A stretch of 64,000 bases of DNA. Source: Ampullaceana balthica. Its lineage: Eukaryota; Mollusca; Gastropoda; Lymnaeidae. Shown here in pieces: positions 58,800 through 64,000 of this stretch. The stretch is taken from assembly GCA_944989445.1 (NCBI GenBank), contig CALYLW010000056.1, positions 8,448 through 72,447 on the forward strand. The letters run 5' to 3'. The translations under genes were made by a program, and so were the position numbers. The notes below the pieces were generated by a model, which did no database searches, had not been told where the DNA came from, and was given only the letters and a program-made list of their open reading frames with translations. Each line of letters starts with the position of its first letter. The first letter of the stretch is position 1.

Positions 58800-59535
58800 C
58801 GACCATCATATGCTTGACCGTCTACTCAGAGTTACCACATACTCTACGATCATTACCTCTTCTCAAGTTTAACCTATGTAGGTAGCTTTGTGCAGTGACA
58901 ATGCTCAGTCCTCATCTGGGTGATTATAGTTCGGTCGCTACGCCTTAGTTTCCACCACGGATCGTTACTACTCTGACGCTGCATATACTGGTAAACCTTT
59001 CTGGCCGAGTCTCCAGATACCCAGCACTGGAACTACTTCTCTTATAAGTGGTCCTTAAGCCACGATCTGACGCCATAGCTGGGTCATCGGGCGATCGTTT
59101 TGGGGATGAACTGAACAGTCTTTTTGCCAATAAATGGACCTCGTCTAGCCACGCCACGCCTGTGTGCTCAGTGATGAACTGCAAAATAATTTTGCCACCA
59201 CATGCCAGGAGATCATCTATTGTCTTTAAAATGAAACTGACCATCTTTTCCTCCAGAGAGAATAGATTCACGGCCTCGAGCGAAAACCGCAAGTCAGTAA
59301 AGACAACGACGGTCGAATGGACTTACTCTAAGTTAGGCTTAGGCGCACCTCTTTCAGACCCCCGTGGATTGAATCCAGTTCTGCATCGTGACTGGTAGAT
59401 ACAAATACGCACCTATCAGACAGCTCGATGCTGTCTGGCCCAGACTGGGGGTATTCAATAAGCAAGCCGCACAAACTTATTCCATTCATGAAACATATGC
59501 GTTAGTAAAGACTTTAATCGTGCAGTCGCCATAAG
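58800..59535 (-). pseudogene. LINE RNase H domain fragment
   Basis: On the minus strand, from high to low coordinates: DCTIKVFTNAYVS near 59,535 (start of RNase H, the usual Asp replaced by Asn as in the 36-kb copy), then LIEYPQSGPDSIELSD in another frame, then the best frame 59,340-58,945 with VVVFTDLRFSLEAV (catalytic Asp region), GGKIILQFITEHTGVAWLDE (His region) and HLLAKR, where the final Asp of the usual DEADLLAK is His. A QMRTEHCHC-type segment near 58,900 matches the LRTGHC motif that often follows. Several shifts and stops are present. This is RNase H of a non-LTR element of the I/jockey-like sort, not a cellular enzyme. Confidence 0.68.
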
Positions 59536-59573
59536 TCTATATTTTGTTCAGACTTTCGTCTCCCTAATGAGAT

Positions 59574-60112
59574 CATCTTCAATTCAACAGCGCACATCAT
59601 CTCTAGATCTTCTTTCAATCGAAAATAATAAACTTCGATGAAATAATCACTAATTTTGCAAAGATTAAAGCAAGAAAAGATAAGCTTTGAACCTTCGATA
59701 TAGGACAAAGGAGTGGATCGGTGCAGCGTTACTTAAATTTACTTTCAACTGTGAGTTTCTATCGTTATGTATGAAATAATGAGCATGCCACATTGACACT
59801 ATTGTTTTTATTTATAAGACATGATAATTCAAGTTTTGGTGTAGTCTTTATTAACGCAACAATATGTAATTTTATACACCTATTTATTTGGTATTACTTA
59901 GTAAATAATAAATTGCAAATTAGTATTTTTCACGTCTTAAGCATTTTTATAGTCACGTTGTAGGACTATCACGTAATTATTCTCATAAATAAAATATGAG
60001 AAATTCAAATATTTTTTTTAAACAAACGAAATAACCGCAAAGCTGAAACGTGTCAATTTATCAAGGGCGCCAAACATAAATTAGCCAAGGGCGCCTAAAA
60101 CCTAGTTACGCC
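59574..60112 (+). pseudogene. hAT C-terminal remnant (copy B)
   Basis: The segment aligns with 37,770-38,290 of the hAT element copy A, including 'taataaacttcgatgaaata' and the end 'attagccaagggcg'. It begins at the last codons of the dimerisation region and runs to a right terminus 'cctagttacgcctct'. The left half is missing; the LINE RNase H fragment abuts it directly. Confidence 0.65.
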
Positions 60113-60544
60113 TCTTTTGCTATGAGCTCAGTTTGAATGTTAGATGACAAGTTTTTTACCCCTTTTCCCATTAAGTTTCTCGGAGTGCTCAAACGTACTT
60201 TGCAAGCTAATGCATTAGTTCCAGAATATTTCCTTTATTCGCAACCGCACTGCCCTCTCTGTGACTTCAACAAGTCGCAATCAATTTCACCAGGATTTAA
60301 TAATGTCAAATTTTCTAACAAGAAATTCTTGACACTCTGTTTTCTCTTTTACAACAACTAATTGTCGGTTTTATAAATAGTCTATTCTTTTTTAATCCAA
60401 TTACTGACTCCTTCCATTTGCACTTTGGTAATGTTGAGTACTTATTGAGTGCTTATGCTGGAATTTATTTTATTTTATTAAAATCTATTTTCACGTTTTA
60501 ACAGTTAGCTAATTAACAACGAGGAATTGGCCGCCCCAATTTTG
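60113..60544. other. Gene-free stretch with a short unassigned open frame
   Basis: A 74-residue plus-strand frame at 60,137-60,361 shows no recognisable motif. Near 60,478-60,540 'tcacgttttaacagttagct' resembles 61,200-61,240. Confidence 0.35.
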
Positions 60545-60836
60545 TCTTGTCTTGTCTTGTCTTATCTATACAGACGCTCCTTCTATGCAGATGATAGTTG
60601 CGTCCACAGACCATGACAGATGATCTGTTGGCAAGTGATGCAGCAATCACAGGCCATGGCTTTGTGGGTTCCACGCATTACCCAGCCGCCTAACACTACA
60701 AGTTAGGTACCCATTCGGAGCGGGGTGACTCAGGGACGCCCTAGGCCCCGGGAACAAACCCTTGTTTCACACGGATTCGAGCCCGTGACCATCGGTACGA
60801 CAGTCCAGTGCGCTGCCACTCGACCACCGCGTCCCC
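60545..60836 (-). mobile_element. tRNA-derived SINE, about 290 bp, with (ACAAG)n tail
   Basis: The minus strand begins GGGGACGCGGTGGTCGAGTG (A box TGGTCGAGTGG) and has a B box GGCTCGAATCC at the right spacing. The body includes 'ccgaatgggtacctaacttg' and 'ggcggctgggtaatgcg', and the tail is 'agacaagacaagacaagaca'. The body resembles a SINE I remember from gastropods (core GAATGGGTACCTGAC...GGCGGTTGG). The head is tRNA-like but not a working tRNA gene, because the acceptor end is absent. Confidence 0.78.
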
Positions 60837-61289
60837 ATTTTGTATTTATTTGTGCCAAGTTTTAATTCCACTAGATAAGCAATTGTTTCCATTATTGGTG
60901 TTTATGCCACAAATAAAAAGACATTAAAATTAAAATAAGCCATATAAATACGCCAACATTTTTTCCAGGAGTTCACTTACGTTAAAATCAAACTTGAATC
61001 AATTATATATACCAGCACATTATTGTCATATTGTCAGCCCCTAGGTTTTCCAGCTAAGTAACATTAGTATCACAAGAATTCAGATTTATAATGAAGTTTG
61101 AAGATTTGGCAGTAGAAGAGCTCTCTTATTTTAATATAGTTCTTCATTTCGTTTAATTTTTTTATCTTGGATTTTCTTTTCTTTTATTAAAATTTTATTT
61201 TTCACGTTTTAGCAATTATCTTATTAACAACTAGTAATTTGCCGCCTCCCCCCCCCACCCCCCATTTTTTACATCAGGGGTGGCTATCA
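60837..61289. other. Gene-free AT-rich stretch
   Basis: No coding sequence is visible. A C-run lies at about 61,245-61,263. Confidence 0.4.
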
Positions 61290-61357
61290 AATTTTAAGAA
61301 TCAATGAATTTATCACCACACCAGTGTCACGTTCTCATACTAATTTATCCTCTGGTT

Positions 61358-61525
61358 TTTTTTATTACAGTAGTATTAGTATCAGAAGAATTTATATCCA
61401 ACGAAAATGATAAGGTTATAGAACTCAGTGAGAATGGGGGAAAAGTTAGGCTGAAATGTGGCAAATGGATGTGGACACATGCAAACACTCGGCTTGAATC
61501 ATCTTACCGGAAGTACATGTATTAA
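61358..61525 (+). other. Candidate terminal exon with splice-acceptor-like start (copy 2)
   Basis: The string 'tttttttattacag' at 61,358-61,371 looks like a polypyrimidine tract and AG acceptor. It is followed by an open frame ending at TAA 61,523-61,525 that reads SEEFISNENDKVIELSENGG then VRLKCGKWMWTHANTRLESS and YRKYMY. A second copy of the same text is at 39.2-39.4 kb. The frame is open upstream too, so the acceptor is only a possibility. Function is unknown; a degraded FLYWCH-like finger is a weak guess. Confidence 0.35.
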
Positions 61526-61796
61526 ATAGAAGTTTGCTCATCATTTTCACTTGTGAACTCGTTATTAAAATGAAATGTAATCAACAACAAACCAAAGCAT
61601 AGTGGTTTATGAGTGCCCTTATTTTCATACAGATACTCTCTAAGAATAAAACGGTCACAGACGGCATGAAGTCAGTCGAGAGACAAAGCGAGGTGGTTGC
61701 CAACATCCAATCGGCCAAAGACCCCTACAAAGTTTGGATGCCCCACAAGCACAATGTCCGAAATATCAACACAAGTACGAAGTAAAAATATGGCAC

Positions 61797-62348
61797 ACAA
61801 TTCTTCTGAGATAAGTCTTGGACAGACATCAGTTTCCTAAACACCCACAATTCTTCTGAGATAAGTCTTGGACAGACATCAGTTTCCTAAACACCTACAA
61901 TTCTTCTGAGATAAGTCTTGGACAGACATCAGTTTCCTAAACACCCACAATTCTTCTGAGATAAGTCTTGGACAGGCATCAGTTTCCTAAACACCTACAA
62001 TTCTTCTGGCATAAGTCTTGGACAGACATCAGTTTCCTAAACACCCACAATTCTTCTGAGATAAGTCTTGGACAGACATCAGTTTCCTAAACACCCACAA
62101 TTCTTCTGGCATAAGTCTTGGACAGACATTAGTTTCCTAAACACCCACAATTCTCCTGAGATAAGTCTTTGACAGACATCAGTTTCCTAAACACCCACAA
62201 TTCTTCCGAGATAAGTCTTGGACAAACATCAGTTTCCTAAACACCCACAATTCTTCTGGCATAAGTCTTGGACAGACATTAGTTTCCTAAACACCCACAA
62301 TTCTTCTGAGATAAGTCTTAGCCAGACATCAGTTTCCTAAACACCCAC
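61797..62348. repeat. 50-bp tandem repeat, eleven copies
   Basis: Eleven units of exactly 50 bp share 'ttcttctgagataagtcttg' and 'gacagacatcagtttcctaa'. A variant with 'ctggcataag' recurs at units 5, 7 and 10, hinting at small higher-order duplications. Confidence 0.95.
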
Positions 62349-62411
62349 GTATTTCGTAAGATTGAAACATTCAAATCTGTGGATGTTGTTGGGTAAAAAC
62401 TAAAGCTGAGT

Positions 62412-63060
62412 TTAAAAACAGCTTTTTAAATTCTAGATTGTGTCAGAAATAGTTCAAGGCTTTTTTATCTCTAGGCTATTTAAGTACACGGAGTAAACGA
62501 ATTTATCTAGATGGCCTAGTTAGAAATGTTCGAAATATACAAAATAGAAGATTGGTTTTATACTAAGAATGTTAATTAAATATTGTTAACTTGAATTCTT
62601 TTAATCTTCAAACTTTTAAAATGTGTGTTACATGGGGTGAATGTTTTTTTATATTTTTTTTTAAAAATAAATTTTTACTTCAAGTTCTCCCGTTTCATTT
62701 AGAGACAATTACACATAGCCGTTGACGTTGACTTTCATTGAGAGAAACTTACATTAGATATGTGTTTTAATACTGAGCCTTTTTATAGGTAGACACAAAG
62801 TAACCCTTGTAGCTATGCCACATAGCCATCTTTACATGTGACCACGTAATTGTTTTTGTTATGTGATTTTAAGATGGCCACTATAGCTGATTAATTAAGT
62901 CAATCATATAGGTTCTTTTTAAACATTATGTCGCTACACAATCTCCTAAATTTCAACAATGAATTCGGAGAGATTTGTTTCCTCTGCCTATAAAGTTTCT
63001 GATATCTCTGCTTTCCTTGTATTTTTACTGTCCGATCCTGTTTCTACTCTGAAACTAGTG
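62412..63060. repeat. Interspersed repeat R4, copy 2 (uninterrupted)
   Basis: Partner of 41,285-41,748 plus 45,652-45,715. Here the two parts are separated by about 110 bp only, so this copy shows the state without the LTR-like insertion. The end motif is 'ctgtccgatcctgtttctac'. Confidence 0.85.
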
Positions 63061-63310
63061 TATCACACGTCAAAAATGACGGAAGTTTTCAAAATAAATA
63101 CACATCAGATTAAAAAATAACGTAATACAGAAATTTCATTTATTTTTATTTGATTCATTTATTATCATATTCAACAATGTTATGCGGAACGTTCGAAAAG
63201 TGTTTTTTTATGGTGCAGTAATTTGGTGCGCTGCTTTCTAAAATTAGCAGCACCTTAAAAAAATCGATCTCAGTGCCACCTAACTATAATTACATCCATA
63301 CATACAGACA
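63046..63310 (+). repeat. Interspersed repeat R3, copy 2
   Basis: Inverted partner of 38,330-38,615. It overlaps the last bases of R4 and shows 'cgtcaaaaatgacggaagtt', itself containing a small palindrome. Confidence 0.8.
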
Positions 63311-63559
63311 ACGGGAATTATTATATTAACAATAAGGAGTTTTAAGTTTTGGCAGTTAAAACGTTCACATGCTCTTGGATAGTTCCTTTATTTCTTTTAT
63401 AAATTTCTTATTCGGCTTTTCTTTAATTTCGATTTTAAAAAACTCCTCTTTCTTTTAAAATGTTCATTTTAAGAAACTATTTAACGACAAGGAATTTGAC
63501 GCTCCTGTCAAAGTGCCGCCCGGGCATTTGCCCCCCCCCCACCCCCTGCACACTCGCTA

Positions 63560-64000
63560 CGCCATTGAATGCCAGATTTAGAATCTAAAGCTGTTTTATT
63601 ATCAGGCAATTATCCTGAAGCAAATTTAGAGCAATAAATAATTAAAATAAAATGCTTTAAAAAACAATTGATTTAACTATTGCAAAACAAAACAAAAAAC
63701 CGATGACGTGTTTCAGTTAGATCTTCTAAATGTTCTGGCTACATGGAAATTGCCAGAATCGTACCCGAATATCGAACGAGATCTGAAAACATTTCATACA
63801 ATGCCAACCACAGTAGTCACTGGTGAAAAGAGTTCCAGCAAACTAAAAATTATCATTTACTTGAGATGGAAGTCGTGTCAACAACGCACATCATCTCTAG
63901 CTCTTTTTTCCACCAAAAGTGGACGTACCAGTCAAATAAACTTCGATGAAATATCACAAATTCGTCGGCAAACATTAAATCTAGAAAAGTTAAGCTTTGA
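63560..64000 (+). pseudogene. hAT transposase C-terminal remnant (copy C), at window edge
   Basis: A plus-strand frame at about 63,718-63,850 reads DLLNVLATWKLPESYPNIER, DLKTFHTMPTTVVTGEKSSS, then KLK, the hAT dimerisation region. It continues with stops or shifts to INFDEI near 63,940. It aligns with copy A (37,505-37,860) and is the best preserved of the three in this part. The expected AERSFSK motif is altered to GEKSSSK. A G/C-rich terminus 'gccgcccgggcatttgcccc' precedes it at 63,515-63,535. The copy ends at the window border. Confidence 0.7.

Noticed and set aside
59048..59398. 116-residue plus-strand open frame
   Set aside because: Antisense shadow of the LINE RNase H fragment on the minus strand.
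56258..60836. Functional tRNA genes at the SINE heads
   Set aside because: A and B boxes are present but the acceptor stems do not close and SINE bodies with tails follow.

Overview
The window reads as repeat-rich, intron-bearing-type animal DNA, most likely from a mollusc and probably a gastropod. It is AT-rich, almost free of long open frames, and made mainly of satellites, minisatellites and decayed transposons. The mollusc suggestion rests on the body of a tRNA-derived SINE at 60.5-60.8 kb, which resembles a SINE family I remember from gastropods. I could not search, so this stays an inference. I found no intact conserved host gene on either strand.

Layout. 0-5.4 kb: the 5' part of a minus-strand LTR retroelement (LTR with TATA-like and poly(A) signals, a primer-binding-like site, a leader with 24-bp repeats, and a frameshifted gag-like coiled-coil gene). 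5.4-23.85 kb: one 18.5-kb satellite of about 67-bp monomers with kilobase-scale higher-order duplications. 23.87-24.44 kb: the 3' end of a LINE reverse-transcriptase ORF on the minus strand. 24.4-27.2 kb: gene-free DNA with an interspersed repeat and a hairpin-type element. 27.2-32.64 kb: about 545-bp repeat units, first in plus then in minus orientation, forming a large inverted pair of arrays. 32.94-35.35 kb: a complete but decayed DNA transposon with 17-bp terminal inverted repeats and a perfect 9-bp target duplication, of a superfamily I cannot name. 35.5-41.7 kb: overlapping fragments of a LINE with RNase H, a hAT element and MITE-like hairpins. 41.75-45.65 kb: an LTR-like insertion containing a nearly intact ZBED-type hAT transposon and a 37-bp tandem array. 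45.7-49.3 kb: further degenerate tandem arrays and a strong hairpin. 49.87-53.45 kb: a 24-bp minisatellite almost free of cytosine on the plus strand. 53.65-54.1 kb: a 175-bp hAT-type MITE with a perfect 8-bp target duplication, then a GA tract. 54.87-57.54 kb: a decayed ZMYM1-like hAT element carrying a SINE and a MITE-like remnant. 57.5-64 kb: second copies of repeats seen earlier, a second LINE RNase H fragment, a SINE, a candidate terminal exon, and a 50-bp tandem array.

The coding fragments do not form a pathway. They belong to separate selfish elements: gag, LINE RT/RNase H, three kinds of hAT transposase remnant, and one unassigned transposase. Target duplications and paired copies give relative insertion orders, for example base repeat, then LTR-like block, then hAT near 42-45 kb. 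Many frame breaks lie in short homopolymers, so some could be assembly indels rather than true decay.
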